A stretch of 64,000 nucleotides of DNA from Pectobacterium carotovorum (GCF_033898505.1 NZ_JAXAFK010000003.1:1-64000); one strand, 5' to 3'; positions 39,643 through 50,967 are shown, counted from the stretch's first letter. A program made the numbers and translations. The notes: generated by a model not told the origin, from the letters alone.

Positions 39643-40788
39643 TTACAGATACACCCGCAGATATTCCGCCAGGCAGAGAATCGCCATTGCCTGACCGTAT
39701 GGCATGGAGGTCAGCGCGATGTTGCGATAGAAATCCAGATCGTTGCCCATCGCGGTGCCGAATGACACCTGCGTCAGTTCGCCGTCCTCATTAACGTGAT
39801 TAATCACACCGCGAATCGCTTTCTCCGCCACCTCAGCGTAACTCGGATCGACGTAGCGCTTACGCACCGCTTTCAGGATCCCGTAGGCAAAACCGGCGGT
39901 TGCCGAGCTTTCAAGGTACGAGTTCGGATCGTCGATCAGCGTGTGCCACAGGCCGCTGTCATCCTGATATTTCGCCAGCGCTGCAATCTGGCTTTCCAGC
40001 ACCTGCAACAGGAAGCGGCGCGTCGCATTGTGTTCCGGCAGATCCAGCAGTTCGATAAACTCAGGAATCACGATGGTCAGCCAGCTGTTACCACGCGCCC
40101 AGCGCGCTTTCGCGTAGTTGTGCTGCCCTTCGAACGTCCAGCCGTGGAACCACAGGCCGCTTTCGCGATCCATCAAATATTGCACATGCAACAGGAACTG
40201 ATACGTGGCTTCTTCCACAAACTCCGGCCGGTTTAACAACTTGCCGATTTTCGCCAACGGCAGCACACTCATCATCAGCGTGTCGTCCCACAGCTGCTGG
40301 TGGTTTTCGTTGTTATAAACAATGTGCTGCAAGCCCTGCTTGTCCGTGCGCGGCATTTCGTACATCACCCACTCCGCCCAGCGCTCCAGATACGGCAACC
40401 AGCGCGCATCGCCTGTTTCTTCATAGCGATAAGCCAGCGTCAGGAACGGGCACACGGTGTTCACGTTCTTCGTCGGCGTACCCTCCGCCAGACGCTCGGT
40501 AAACCAGTCGTCGATGATGGCGCGCATCTGCTCGTCGCCCGTTTGCTGGTAATACTGGTAAATCCCGTACAGCCCGATGCCGTGCGTCCATTCCCAGCCC
40601 GCCCAGCCTTTGGTATCAATCACCCGACCATCGTCCAGCCGTAACAAGAACTCACCGGTTTTATCCTCAATATTCACCAGATTGTCGGTGATACGGCAAA
40701 TCAGCGCCTTCAGATCCTCACGGGAGATGAAGCGTTCCGGCTGACGTAAAAGCGGGCTATGTTTTACACTGAATACGGTCATAGTCAT
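39643..40788 (-). CDS. rhiN: Unsaturated rhamnogalacturonyl hydrolase (GH105), RhiN-like
   Basis: An alpha/alpha-barrel glycoside hydrolase, 381 aa, that removes the unsaturated galacturonyl residue from rhamnogalacturonan oligomers made by lyases. GH105/YteR-type landmarks are W-E-W-T-H-G-I-G-L-Y-G near residues 65-75, the catalytic-region L-W-D-D-T at 166-170, and W-A-R-G-N-S-W near 231-237. There is no signal peptide, so it is cytoplasmic. It follows a GPH-family transporter by 37 bp in what looks like the Dickeya rhiTN arrangement. The symbol rests on family plus context. Confidence 0.85.
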   Translation of the reverse strand: MTMTVFSVKHSPLLRQPERFISREDLKALICRITDNLVNIEDKTGEFLLRLDDGRVIDTKGWAGWEWTHGIGLYGIYQYYQQTGDEQMRAIIDDWFTERLAEGTPTKNVNTVCPFLTLAYRYEETGDARWLPYLERWAEWVMYEMPRTDKQGLQHIVYNNENHQQLWDDTLMMSVLPLAKIGKLLNRPEFVEEATYQFLLHVQYLMDRESGLWFHGWTFEGQHNYAKARWARGNSWLTIVIPEFIELLDLPEHNATRRFLLQVLESQIAALAKYQDDSGLWHTLIDDPNSYLESSATAGFAYGILKAVRKRYVDPSYAEVAEKAIRGVINHVNEDGELTQVSFGTAMGNDLDFYRNIALTSMPYGQAMAILCLAEYLRVYL

Positions 40789-40825
40789 TCATCCAATTGA
40801 GTTATCAGTTAACAGGTCAATACAG

Positions 40826-42391
40826 TTACGACTGCGTGGCGTGCGTGATCGACTTGTCGCCTTTATGGCGGTTCAGGTAGCCGATGTTGTTATTGCCCCA
40901 CAGTGATTCATACGGCATACCGGCCAGCATTTCGACCGTTGCCCGCGCCTGCGGCGTAATCTTCTCCGGCACAGGGCGTCCGGCTTCGCGCATTTTCAGC
41001 GTTTCTTCCCGCAGCACGCTGTGCGTTTGCAGATTGAGTTTAAAACGCAGAGAAACCAGAAAGCCCAGCGCCAGCACGCCCACGGTGCCAATGCTCAAAA
41101 TCATCAGGATAGTGTGGCTGACGCCCGGAGCCTGTACGCTCTGGCCGGATACAAAGCCGGAGAGCTGTAACACCACGCCCACCAGCATCACCGCACCAGC
41201 CTGAGAGGCTTTACGGGTCAGCGTCATAATTCCGGCGAAGATCCCTTCGCGACGCTGCGCGGTGATCACTTCATCCACGTCGGCGATGTAAGTGTAGGTG
41301 TTCCACGGCACGTAGTTGATCCCGCCACGCCCGATGCCAGCCAGCGCAGAAATCAACAACAGCAGAGAGAAGGTGTCATGCAGGCCGCTGTACCACAGAA
41401 CCCCGTAAGAGAGCGCACTCACGCCAAACAGACAGACCACTAAACGGTAAGACGGCGCGGGTCCAAAACGGATACACAGCGGGATCATGCCAATTACCGC
41501 GATAAATTGCAGAATCGCCATCGTTCCCATCAGGTTCGACGCCATCGTCGGGCTCTGCATCAGCACAAAAACCACGTAGTAGGTGAACACGGCGTTAAAC
41601 ACGTCCTGTGCGATATACCCGCCCAGATACATACCCAAATGCTGGCGGAAAATACGAATGCGCAGCGTAGAGAGCAGTTCGACGTTCAACCGCTTCAGGC
41701 TTTGGCCTAACGTCAGAGACTGACGTTCTTTCTCCGCCCGTAGCGACGCTTCCGACATCTGATCCCGCGGCCGTTCCCAGGTAAAGCAATACACCAACGT
41801 CAGCACCAGCGCACAGATAATGGAGAACACCAGACTCGAGTAGAAGAAAGAAACAGCGTTATCTTTGCCAAAGTAACCCAGCAGGATGCCCGGCAGAAAC
41901 GCGGCTAAAATGGCAGACAGCTGCGCCAGCGCGATACGTGCGCCGGAGAATTTGGTTTTCTGTTTGAAATCGTCGGTCATTTCCGGCACCAGCGTTTCAT
42001 ACGGCACCAGCACCATCGTGTAGACGATATCGAACAGCAGGTACGTCAGCAGATAGTACCAATAGCCCATATCCCCAACCCACATAAAGCTGTAGCTGAA
42101 AACACAGGGAATACCGAGCAGAATAAAGAACTTACGCCGGCCAAAGCGTTTGCCCAGCCAGGTGGAACCGAAGTTATCGGTCAGGAAGCCCATCAGCGGG
42201 CTGACGACGGCATCGAGCACGCGCGCCATCGCAAAAATAAAGGTTGCCTCAATCGGCGTCAGGCCACAGAACGTGGTGTAAAAATAGAGTAACCAGGCGG
42301 CCGTCAGCGCCGTTGTACCAGCACCAAGAAAGTCCCCTGAACCGTAGGCTAAATAGTTAGCCAAACCGATCTTACGCGTTTTCATCGCCAT
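40826..42391 (-). CDS. rhiT: GPH-family rhamnogalacturonide/oligogalacturonide transporter, RhiT-like
   Basis: Inner-membrane cation symporter of the glycoside-pentoside-hexuronide family, 521 aa, with about 12 transmembrane segments and a long hydrophilic C-terminal tail. The family motif R-V-L-D-A-V-x-x-P-L-M-G-F-L-T-D lies between helices 2 and 3, followed by G-R-R-K. It resembles TogT and RhiT, which take up oligogalacturonides and rhamnogalacturonides. Co-transcription with the GH105 gene favours RhiT. A second start at M3 is possible. Confidence 0.83.
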   Translation of the reverse strand: MAMKTRKIGLANYLAYGSGDFLGAGTTALTAAWLLYFYTTFCGLTPIEATFIFAMARVLDAVVSPLMGFLTDNFGSTWLGKRFGRRKFFILLGIPCVFSYSFMWVGDMGYWYYLLTYLLFDIVYTMVLVPYETLVPEMTDDFKQKTKFSGARIALAQLSAILAAFLPGILLGYFGKDNAVSFFYSSLVFSIICALVLTLVYCFTWERPRDQMSEASLRAEKERQSLTLGQSLKRLNVELLSTLRIRIFRQHLGMYLGGYIAQDVFNAVFTYYVVFVLMQSPTMASNLMGTMAILQFIAVIGMIPLCIRFGPAPSYRLVVCLFGVSALSYGVLWYSGLHDTFSLLLLISALAGIGRGGINYVPWNTYTYIADVDEVITAQRREGIFAGIMTLTRKASQAGAVMLVGVVLQLSGFVSGQSVQAPGVSHTILMILSIGTVGVLALGFLVSLRFKLNLQTHSVLREETLKMREAGRPVPEKITPQARATVEMLAGMPYESLWGNNNIGYLNRHKGDKSITHATQS

Positions 42392-42687
42392 CCTTCCCCG
42401 AACATTTTTAGTTATGAAGGTGTCACGGTGCTACGTTAGCGCCCGGCGATAGTGAAAACCTTTGCACGCTTGCCATCACTCGCCCCGCGCTGGCAGCACA
42501 GGGAAGATTGGTGCGATCCGCGTCAAAGATTTTATAAAAAGCCATTTTAACTGAACGAAACCAGCAGTTCGTTTATGGCGATCACAGGATGGAAGAAGGG
42601 ATGTCAGCAGGAAGAAAAGCAGCGTCGCCAACGGACGCTGTCTCATGATGTCTTGAAAAATGGCGTTTTGTTTAGCAGAGACTAGCG
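42392..42687. other. rhiT upstream region
   Basis: 296 bp that should hold the rhiT promoter. An inverted repeat AACGAA-N8-TTCGTT (42554-42573) has a spacing loosely like KdgR operators, but it lies about 160 bp above the start. No clear -35/-10 pair was placed. Confidence 0.35.
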
Positions 42688-43578
42688 CTATTCAGCGTGC
42701 TGCAAACGCCACAGAAAAGTCTGCCGCGCATGCGCTAAACGTGGCTGACGCAGCGCGCCCGGCACCCAGGCCAGATAGTAATCCAACTGCGTTGTGCCGA
42801 CAGGAGGTGGAATGATGGCAAGCTCTCCGGCGTCCAGCAGATCCTGACATAAATACACCGGCATCACCGTCCAGCCAAATCCGCTGGTCAGCACGCGACG
42901 CAGCGCACGCAGATCCTGGCTCACCACGGCAGGCACCAGCCCTTTATCTTCCATGCGGTTCTTCTTCAGCCAGTGATCAATCAGGGGCAGCTCAAGGTCA
43001 TACGCCAGCATCGGTTCCTGCGCCAGCGCCTGCGGCAAGTCACCGGCCTGCAATAGCCGTTCGACAATCGCAGGTGCCGCCACCGCCTGTAGCGTCGCAC
43101 TCTTTAACAGATCGCTTTTCAGCCGCTTATCCGTCACCGGGTGCGCCGTTATGCCCAAATCACAGTGCCCTTCCAGCAGCATCTGTTTAATCAAATCGCC
43201 GTCGCCGGTATGCATATGCACCCGCACGCCCGCCTCAAGGAGCGGCAATAGCTGCTCAGACACCACTTCTGCCATGAAATCCGCATGGCCAATGATATGC
43301 AGTGTCCCCGCAACGTCCATTGATCGCGCGCGGGCAGAGGCCAGTGCCGCCTCGGCTTCATCGAGCTTGTCCCCCAGATCCGCCGCCAGATCGTCTGCCG
43401 CCGATGTTGGCGTCACGCCGTTCGCCTGACGCTCAAAGAGACGCCGCCCTACCGCCACCTCCAGCCCGGCAATATGCTGCGACACTGCCGGCTGGGTCAG
43501 ATTCAGCGCGCGCGACGCCCCGCTAATTGAGCGCTGCCGATAGACTTCCACAAATGTGCGTAGACGGATGAGTGACAT
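42688..43578 (-). CDS. LysR-family transcriptional regulator
   Basis: A 296-aa regulator with an N-terminal winged helix-turn-helix (about residues 3-60, S-I-S-G-A-S-R-A-L-N-L-T-Q-P-A-V-S-Q-H-I) and an effector-binding domain. It is divergent from an aldehyde dehydrogenase gene, with about 155 bp between starts. LysR regulators usually control the divergent neighbour. A likely role is induction of the ALDH-DJ-1 pair by a toxic aldehyde. Confidence 0.9.
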   Translation of the reverse strand: MSLIRLRTFVEVYRQRSISGASRALNLTQPAVSQHIAGLEVAVGRRLFERQANGVTPTSAADDLAADLGDKLDEAEAALASARARSMDVAGTLHIIGHADFMAEVVSEQLLPLLEAGVRVHMHTGDGDLIKQMLLEGHCDLGITAHPVTDKRLKSDLLKSATLQAVAAPAIVERLLQAGDLPQALAQEPMLAYDLELPLIDHWLKKNRMEDKGLVPAVVSQDLRALRRVLTSGFGWTVMPVYLCQDLLDAGELAIIPPPVGTTQLDYYLAWVPGALRQPRLAHARQTFLWRLQHAE

Positions 43579-43733
43579 ACGAGACCTATAAAATTATTTA
43601 TACCCCCCGAATAATAATCTTGTTGGCGGACAGATCAACCCCTGCCGTATCCTTTATCCCATCCTGAGTGACCCGGAAATCCCGGATAACTTTCTGTTTT
43701 CTCTGGTACTCGACGAATAAAAGAGGACACAAC

Positions 43734-45152
43734 ATGTCGACACAACAATCCAAAAAGGATTTACACGCTATCCTGAATACGATGAAGCGTGCTCACATTG
43801 CATCTGGCCCCGCCGATGCCGCACGGCGTAAAGATCGCTTACAGCGTAGCATCAATCTGATCCGTGAAAACCACGCGGCGCTCGCACAGGCCATGAGTGA
43901 AGATTTCGGCCATCGTAGCCTGTATCACTCCTTCGCCGCTGATGTCGGCACTACGCTGAAGATGCTCCAGAACGCCATCGATAACGTTGAGCGTTGGATG
44001 CAGCCAGAGCCTGTTGATGAACCCGCTACCGGCATGCAGGCGTGGATTCAGCATCAGCCTCTGGGCGTGATTGGCGTAATCAGCCCGTGGAACTTCCCAG
44101 TGAACCTGTCATTTGGTCCGCTGGCTGACATTTTTGCTGCCGGTAATACCGCGATTCTGAAACCGTCAGAACTCACACCGCGTACGTCTGAACTGCTGGC
44201 GGAACTGATTGCCCACTATTTCGACCCACTGGAATTGGCGGTGGTACTGGGCGATGCGGAAATCGGTCAGGCATTCAGCGAACTGCCGTTCGATCATCTG
44301 GTCTTCACCGGCAGCACCGCCGTTGGGAAACATGTGATGCGCGCCGCGGCAGAGAATCTGGTGCCCGTCACGCTGGAACTGGGTGGCAAATCACCTGTCG
44401 TGATCGATAGCAGCGCAGATATCACCGAAGCGGCTGAACGTACGTTGACGGTGAAAACCTTCAACGCCGGACAAATCTGCCTGTCGCCGGACTATGTTCT
44501 GCTGCCCGAAGGTCAGGAGCAGGCTTTCCGCGATGCCGCAAAAGCCTTTATGCAGAAAAGCTTCCCGACACTACAGGCGAACCCGGATTACACGTCTATC
44601 ATTGCTGACAGGCATTACGATCGCCTGATTCGTATTCTGAAAGAGGCTGAACAGCAAGGCGCAACCGTCGTCAGTCTGGCACCGGAAGGCGAAGCGCCCT
44701 ACGATGCGAAAAGCCGCAAGATTGCCCCGCATCTGGTGTTCGGCGTGTGTGATGATATGACGATCATGCAGGAAGAAATTTTTGGCCCGCTGCTGCCGAT
44801 TAAAACCTATCAGGCGGCAGAAGAACCGATTAACTACATCAATGCGCACCCACGCCCGCTGGCGGCGTATCTGTTCAGCAACGATGACGCTATGCAGCAG
44901 CGCTTCGCTGCCAGAACGACATCAGGCGCGTTGGTCATCAACGATGTGATGACGCACGTCTCCATCGACACGCTCCCGTTCGGCGGTGTTGGCGCATCCG
45001 GCATCGGCGCATACCACGGCGTCCACGGGTTCCGCCGTTTCAGTCATGCCAAACCGATTGTCATACAAAGTGAAGATGGCGCCTCTAACATGACACTGCG
45101 TGCGCCTTACCATGAGAAACAAGACGCGATTGTCGCCGCCCTCAAAGGGTAA
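43734..45152 (+). CDS. Aldehyde dehydrogenase, coniferyl-aldehyde dehydrogenase type
   Basis: NAD(P)-dependent aldehyde oxidation, 472 aa from the ATG at 43734 (RBS AGAGGA). Catalytic Cys249 lies in F-N-A-G-Q-I-C, general base Glu215 in L-E-L-G-G-K-S, and Asn120 in P-W-N-F-P. The shortened length and the G-Q-I-C-L-S-P-D-Y motif fit the class 3/CalB-like branch, active on aromatic or fatty aldehydes. The frame opens 22 codons earlier, but no signal supports that. It lies 44 bp before a DJ-1 family gene. Confidence 0.9.
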   Translation: MSTQQSKKDLHAILNTMKRAHIASGPADAARRKDRLQRSINLIRENHAALAQAMSEDFGHRSLYHSFAADVGTTLKMLQNAIDNVERWMQPEPVDEPATGMQAWIQHQPLGVIGVISPWNFPVNLSFGPLADIFAAGNTAILKPSELTPRTSELLAELIAHYFDPLELAVVLGDAEIGQAFSELPFDHLVFTGSTAVGKHVMRAAAENLVPVTLELGGKSPVVIDSSADITEAAERTLTVKTFNAGQICLSPDYVLLPEGQEQAFRDAAKAFMQKSFPTLQANPDYTSIIADRHYDRLIRILKEAEQQGATVVSLAPEGEAPYDAKSRKIAPHLVFGVCDDMTIMQEEIFGPLLPIKTYQAAEEPINYINAHPRPLAAYLFSNDDAMQQRFAARTTSGALVINDVMTHVSIDTLPFGGVGASGIGAYHGVHGFRRFSHAKPIVIQSEDGASNMTLRAPYHEKQDAIVAALKG

Positions 45153-45196
45153 TCGGCATCGATTCACCGGCTCATCCTGCAACCATAGAGAGAAAA

Positions 45197-45877
45197 ATGA
45201 TGAAAATTTTAATGGTACTGACTTCTCACGACAAACTGGGCAACACAGGCAATAAAACCGGCTTCTGGCTGGAAGAATTTGCCGCCCCTTATTACACCTT
45301 TAAAGATGCAGGCGCCGAGCTGGTGCTCGCTTCCCCTGCTGGCGGCCAGCCGCCTCTCGACCCGAAAAGCGATCTGGCCGATTTTCAAACCGAGCTGACG
45401 CATCGCTTTAAAGCCGACCCGGCTGCGCAGCAGGAACTGGCCAATACGGTAAAACTCGATACCGTCAGCGAACAGGATTTCGATGCCGTCTTCTATCCCG
45501 GTGGTCACGGCCCGCTGTGGGATCTGGCAGAATCACCGGTCTCTATCGCGCTCATCGAAGCCTTTGTACGCGCCAACAAGCCAACCGGTTTTGTCTGCCA
45601 CGCACCGGGCGTACTGATTCATGTGAAAGCAGAAAATGGCGATGCCCTGATTAAAGGCCGCAAAGTGACGGGCTTCACCAACGGTGAAGAAGAAGCGGTT
45701 CAATTGACGGACGTGGTGCCTTTCCTGATTGAAGATGAATTCAAGAAACTGGGTGGGCTATACGAAAAAGGCCCTGACTGGGCACCGTACCTTGTTGAAG
45801 ACGGCAAATTGATCACCGGCCAGAACCCAGCAAGCTCGGAAGTCGTCGCCAAAGCGATTCTCAAACAGCTGGCTTAA
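45197..45877 (+). CDS. DJ-1/PfpI family protein (type 1 glutamine amidotransferase-like)
   Basis: A 226-aa protein of the DJ-1 superfamily. Nucleophile Cys134 is in V-C-H-A-P-G, with His135 next to it and the acidic partner E26 in W-L-E-E. A P-G-G-H-G motif is at 101-105. Members act on methylglyoxal and other reactive carbonyls (glyoxalase III or deglycase, debated) or as chaperones. Operon with the aldehyde dehydrogenase supports carbonyl detoxification. Two ATGs (45197, 45200) are equally good. Confidence 0.88.
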   Translation: MMKILMVLTSHDKLGNTGNKTGFWLEEFAAPYYTFKDAGAELVLASPAGGQPPLDPKSDLADFQTELTHRFKADPAAQQELANTVKLDTVSEQDFDAVFYPGGHGPLWDLAESPVSIALIEAFVRANKPTGFVCHAPGVLIHVKAENGDALIKGRKVTGFTNGEEEAVQLTDVVPFLIEDEFKKLGGLYEKGPDWAPYLVEDGKLITGQNPASSEVVAKAILKQLA

Positions 45878-45966
45878 CCCGCGCTATCCCCTCATTTGTC
45901 TGTGTCTAAAAAACAGGGCTACATCACAACGCTGATGCGGCCCTGTCATTAAATAATCCACCTCGG

Positions 45967-47052
45967 TTAGGGAGGAGATAAAATAGAATCCACCTGCTGC
46001 GCGGTTAAATCGATACCGTAAAAACGCTGATAGAAGTCATGCGTCTCCTTTGCCATATCGATGTGCTGCATCTGCTGTGGATACAGCGTTTTTGCCAGCC
46101 AAAGAAATTGCAGCGCCTGCTCCGATGTTTCCCGACACCACCAGAACATGCCCAGCGGATTCGCATAAACGCGCCCCTGTTTTACCGCCCGTAGCTGCTG
46201 CCACTGCGCATCCTGACGGATAGCTTTTGCATCCTCAGCCTGCATCGTAATAATCACATCGGGATCGGCCTGATAGATTTGCTCAAGCGAAACCGAAGCG
46301 GTCGTTACACCAGCATGGCTAAACCACGGCTCCGCCACGTTGATAGCCCCACCCAGATCCATCCAGTCCTGATTCAGTGAAGGTCGTCCCGATGTGGTTA
46401 ACGGATCGCCAACCGCATGGTAGACCTTGACGCGCTGCTCTGGGGGGATCTTCTCGATCACCTCCGTCACGCGCCGGACATTATCCTGATAGTAGGCAGC
46501 AAAATCCTGTGCCCGACGCGATGCATCCGGCCCCAGAACCTCACCGGTAATCAGCGTGCGTTCGACCATCGCCGCCAGCGAATTGTAGCGGAGCGGTACG
46601 ATGGCAATACCGGCTTTATTCAGCGCTTCTGCTTCAGCAACCGGCACGCTGTCCGACACGAAAAAGACCTGAGCACGGCGCGAGATCAACGCTTCCGTAT
46701 TAATCCCCATATTTCCGCTATGAGCAACCAGCGACGCTTGCGTAATAGACGGCACAAACTGGCGAAATAACGGCATATCGCGCACGAGCTTCGTCGTCCC
46801 GACAATGCGATCGCCATAGCCAAGCATCGCCAGTATCGAATTTTGCGCATTCCACGAGGTGGCAACCCGCTCAACCGTTACGGGTACCGTCACCGTGCGA
46901 TCGCCGTAATAGTGAATCGTCCGCTGCGCGGGTTCAGGCGTTTCCGCCTGAACCTGATACACGCTGGAGAAACTCACCGCCAGCAGCACTAACGCATTGA
47001 GCAAATACTCGCGATAACGCGTGGTAAGGTTACGTTTCTGCATCACGCTCAC
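45967..47052 (-). CDS. Periplasmic iron-chelate/B12-type binding protein
   Basis: ABC transporter substrate-binding protein of the BtuF/FhuD/TroA class III type, 361 aa, with an N-terminal signal peptide (about residues 15-36). The family traits are R-V-A-T-S-W near 62-67, A-M-L-G-Y-G-D-R-I-V-G, a long backbone helix, and the second lobe S-L-E-Q-I-Y-Q-A-D-P-D-V-I-I. Its start overlaps the end of the TonB receptor gene by 4 bp, so both act on the same ligand. No permease or ATPase is nearby. Confidence 0.85.
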   Translation of the reverse strand: MSVMQKRNLTTRYREYLLNALVLLAVSFSSVYQVQAETPEPAQRTIHYYGDRTVTVPVTVERVATSWNAQNSILAMLGYGDRIVGTTKLVRDMPLFRQFVPSITQASLVAHSGNMGINTEALISRRAQVFFVSDSVPVAEAEALNKAGIAIVPLRYNSLAAMVERTLITGEVLGPDASRRAQDFAAYYQDNVRRVTEVIEKIPPEQRVKVYHAVGDPLTTSGRPSLNQDWMDLGGAINVAEPWFSHAGVTTASVSLEQIYQADPDVIITMQAEDAKAIRQDAQWQQLRAVKQGRVYANPLGMFWWCRETSEQALQFLWLAKTLYPQQMQHIDMAKETHDFYQRFYGIDLTAQQVDSILSPP

Positions 47053-49232
47053 CAGTCAACGGTCAAAGAAGCGCGGATTTCACGCGGGTCGCCGACAAAC
47101 GCACTGGATCCTCGATTTTCCCCGTTCTGACGATAAGGGAAGAGCGAGCTCCAATAATGTTCATTGGTGACGTTATTGAGCGAAACGCGAAACGCTGCCG
47201 GCTTGTCGTACAGTTTGAAGCCGTAGCGTGTGCCCAGATCCAGCGTCATATAGCTATCTACCCACGCTGTGTTGGTATTATTGGCCACGCGTTTACCGGT
47301 GTAATGGAGGTTCGCGGTATAGACCATATTGGGGTAAGACGGATGGCTGTATTCCGTCAGCAGGTTAGCCTGAAACTTCGGCACCCCGACCACCCGTTTA
47401 TTCGTCGTCGCCTCAATCCCTGTATCCGTCAACTTGGGATCCAATAACGTCATGCCGCCATAGACATGCAAACCGGAAAATACTTCACCATCCGCCATCA
47501 ACTCTAGCCCGGTATTAACCTGTTTTCCCTGCTCTTTAAACACGTTATCAGCCGAATCAACATAGGCATATGGGCGTTCCAGACGGAATACCGCTGCGTT
47601 CAGATTCAAGCCATCCCACTGTGATTTCACCCCCGCTTCATATTGGGTGCTGCGGTAAGGCTTCAGCGTCTGCGCTTTGTTCACCGCGCTATTAGGAGCA
47701 GTATCTCCCTGCTCCAGAGAATCAGCATAGGCGACATACGTCATCACGTTAGGCAAGGGCTTGTACATCAGCGACACCGTCGGGCTGGTACCCGTCGCAC
47801 GTTGCACGCTATCATTAGTGAAGCTACGTGAGGTCAACCAGCTTTGGCTCACCACGCCCATCGCCGACCAGCGATCGTTGAAGGTGATGGTATCACCGGC
47901 GGTGATAGCCTGCTGGCTGGTACGGCTGGATTTATAGTGACCAGAACCCGCATAATAACGCCCATCGCTGGGATCGTTGTAATGCCGTGGCGCATTGATG
48001 GGGCTGGTTCCCAGCGTATATTCGTCATCCTCTCCAGGAGAAGAAAACATCGTCCATTGATACCCAGTGGTACTGAATACTACATCGTGGGAAGGCCCGT
48101 CCGTATCGATATGACCGTTCAACTGCAGCGTATTACTCAGAACACGGAAACGCCCGGATGAATATTGTCGCGTCAGAGTGGTTTCCACATCCCCTGATGG
48201 CAAAATATTATGCGAAAGTGAACGCATACCGCGATCGGCGACTTGATAGCCCACCCCACCCGAAGCGTACCAGTTATTATTAAAGTAGTGTTTCAGACGG
48301 GTGCTGGCTGTTTTCGTTATCAGATCGAGGCCTGCAAAGCTCTGTCCGTATCCCTGTTTCGTAATATCCGGCGCTTTGGGTAGTTGCATCGTCGGCCCAT
48401 AGGCAAAATCACCGGCATAGCCCATTTTCCTGAAGCGATATTCGCTGGCGTTAATTTCCAGGACCGTATCAGGCGAGATATTCCAGTCAAACGCGACGCT
48501 GGCTAATTGCCGTCTTAGCGTGCTGTTGCTGATATTCCCTTCGCCTTCATCGTGCAGCAGGTTGATGCGATAGCCGAACTGGTTTTCGTCCCCCACATGT
48601 CCGCCCAGATCGGCATGCCCCATCGCGGCACCTTTACCGAAATAGCCTACGGTAAAACGATTCAGCGTTTGAGCCGTAGGCCTTTTTTGTGTGAAGTTGA
48701 ATTGACCTGCGGGGCTGGCAGGCCCATACAGTGCGCCAGTCAGGCTGTTAATCACATCCAGCCGCTCCAGCATTTCCACCGGGAATGCCGTGGTAGAAAT
48801 AATGTTCAACCCATCCAACCGGCTGTTTGCCAATACATTCCCCTGCATACCGCGACTCTGTGGGCGACCTACGTCAATGCCGCCCCGTGCCTGCATCTGG
48901 CTGGACGAGTTGTACTTCAGGAGGTCGTTAACGTTCTTCGCCTGCTGATTGGCAATCATGGCTTCCGTCACGGTCGTGGTCGAGTACGGCGTGTCCAGTC
49001 GTGAACGTTTCCCCAGCGGCCCGATCTCCACATCATCGGTCGTCATGCCAGCGCCAGCCAGATTCGCATTCGCCTCACTGCGCTCTGCCTTAACGACCAT
49101 AACGTCAGCCGCTTTTGCCTTTTCGCTGTCTTTACTCGTTATCGGTTCGGCGCTCAATACAGGTGGAACAACCACCATTAATGCTGGCAATAACCACTGT
49201 GCTTTTTTTCTATTATTTTTTCGGGCTTTCAT
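47049..49232 (-). CDS. TonB-dependent siderophore receptor
   Basis: Outer-membrane gated barrel, 727 aa, with a signal peptide ending V-L-S-A. A TonB box candidate is D-V-M-V-V near residues 43-47. A plug domain follows (about 70-185, with R-G-M-Q and the G-A-L-Y-G-P-A motif), then a 22-strand barrel ending in the C-terminal aromatic W. The ligand is probably a ferric siderophore, but copper or other metal chelates are not excluded. The plus-strand region above the start has only a weak Fur-like site. Confidence 0.92.
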   Translation of the reverse strand: MKARKNNRKKAQWLLPALMVVVPPVLSAEPITSKDSEKAKAADVMVVKAERSEANANLAGAGMTTDDVEIGPLGKRSRLDTPYSTTTVTEAMIANQQAKNVNDLLKYNSSSQMQARGGIDVGRPQSRGMQGNVLANSRLDGLNIISTTAFPVEMLERLDVINSLTGALYGPASPAGQFNFTQKRPTAQTLNRFTVGYFGKGAAMGHADLGGHVGDENQFGYRINLLHDEGEGNISNSTLRRQLASVAFDWNISPDTVLEINASEYRFRKMGYAGDFAYGPTMQLPKAPDITKQGYGQSFAGLDLITKTASTRLKHYFNNNWYASGGVGYQVADRGMRSLSHNILPSGDVETTLTRQYSSGRFRVLSNTLQLNGHIDTDGPSHDVVFSTTGYQWTMFSSPGEDDEYTLGTSPINAPRHYNDPSDGRYYAGSGHYKSSRTSQQAITAGDTITFNDRWSAMGVVSQSWLTSRSFTNDSVQRATGTSPTVSLMYKPLPNVMTYVAYADSLEQGDTAPNSAVNKAQTLKPYRSTQYEAGVKSQWDGLNLNAAVFRLERPYAYVDSADNVFKEQGKQVNTGLELMADGEVFSGLHVYGGMTLLDPKLTDTGIEATTNKRVVGVPKFQANLLTEYSHPSYPNMVYTANLHYTGKRVANNTNTAWVDSYMTLDLGTRYGFKLYDKPAAFRVSLNNVTNEHYWSSLFPYRQNGENRGSSAFVGDPREIRASLTVDW

Positions 49233-49611
49233 CCGCTATATCCCTGTTGGTCAATATCATGTCAATTATCGGTATGTAATTTTTTATATATCGCCGCATA
49301 CTATACAGACATGACAAAAAGAAAATAAGGAGAGCGATAGAGGGATTTATTTTATAAAGCGTTGAATTTTAAAAATTAAAATATAAAAACGAGGCGTATA
49401 ACTGATACCCCAAAGTGGGCAGCGGATATCCAAGAAAAGGAAGGGACAGAGCGTCTTTCAACGTTGCACAGCAACGGCCCGCAGGGTGACGGACTAGGAT
49501 GTCCGTCATAAAAAAATCCAGAAACGTTTTCACGCTTCTGGATTTTTAGAGTTAACCACGTTGGCGTATATCAGGCCGTTTTCTCAAAGGCTTGATACAC
49601 CAGAGACGTAA
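49233..49611. other. Intergenic region between the TonB receptor and eno
   Basis: 379 bp. It has the receptor promoter at the left, where an AT-rich stretch includes a loose match to the Fur consensus at 49252-49270. The middle holds no gene. An eno terminator lies at 49510-49547. Confidence 0.5.
49510..49547 (-). terminator. Terminator of eno
   Basis: A hairpin with AAAAATCCAGAA and TTCTGGATTTTT arms, flanked by A and T runs, so it can work in both directions. It lies 65 bp beyond the eno stop. Confidence 0.88.
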
Positions 49612-50940
<1,329 letters not shown>

Positions 50941-50967
50941 TTAGACAGAACTAAAACCCTAGACGAA

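Noticed and set aside
42554..42573. KdgR operator before rhiT
   Set aside because: The inverted repeat AACGAA-N8-TTCGTT is only loosely like a KdgR site and lies far from the start codon.
49252..49270. Fur box before the TonB receptor
   Set aside because: Only about 11 of 19 positions match the consensus. The receptor type makes Fur control plausible, but the site is too weak to list as a feature.
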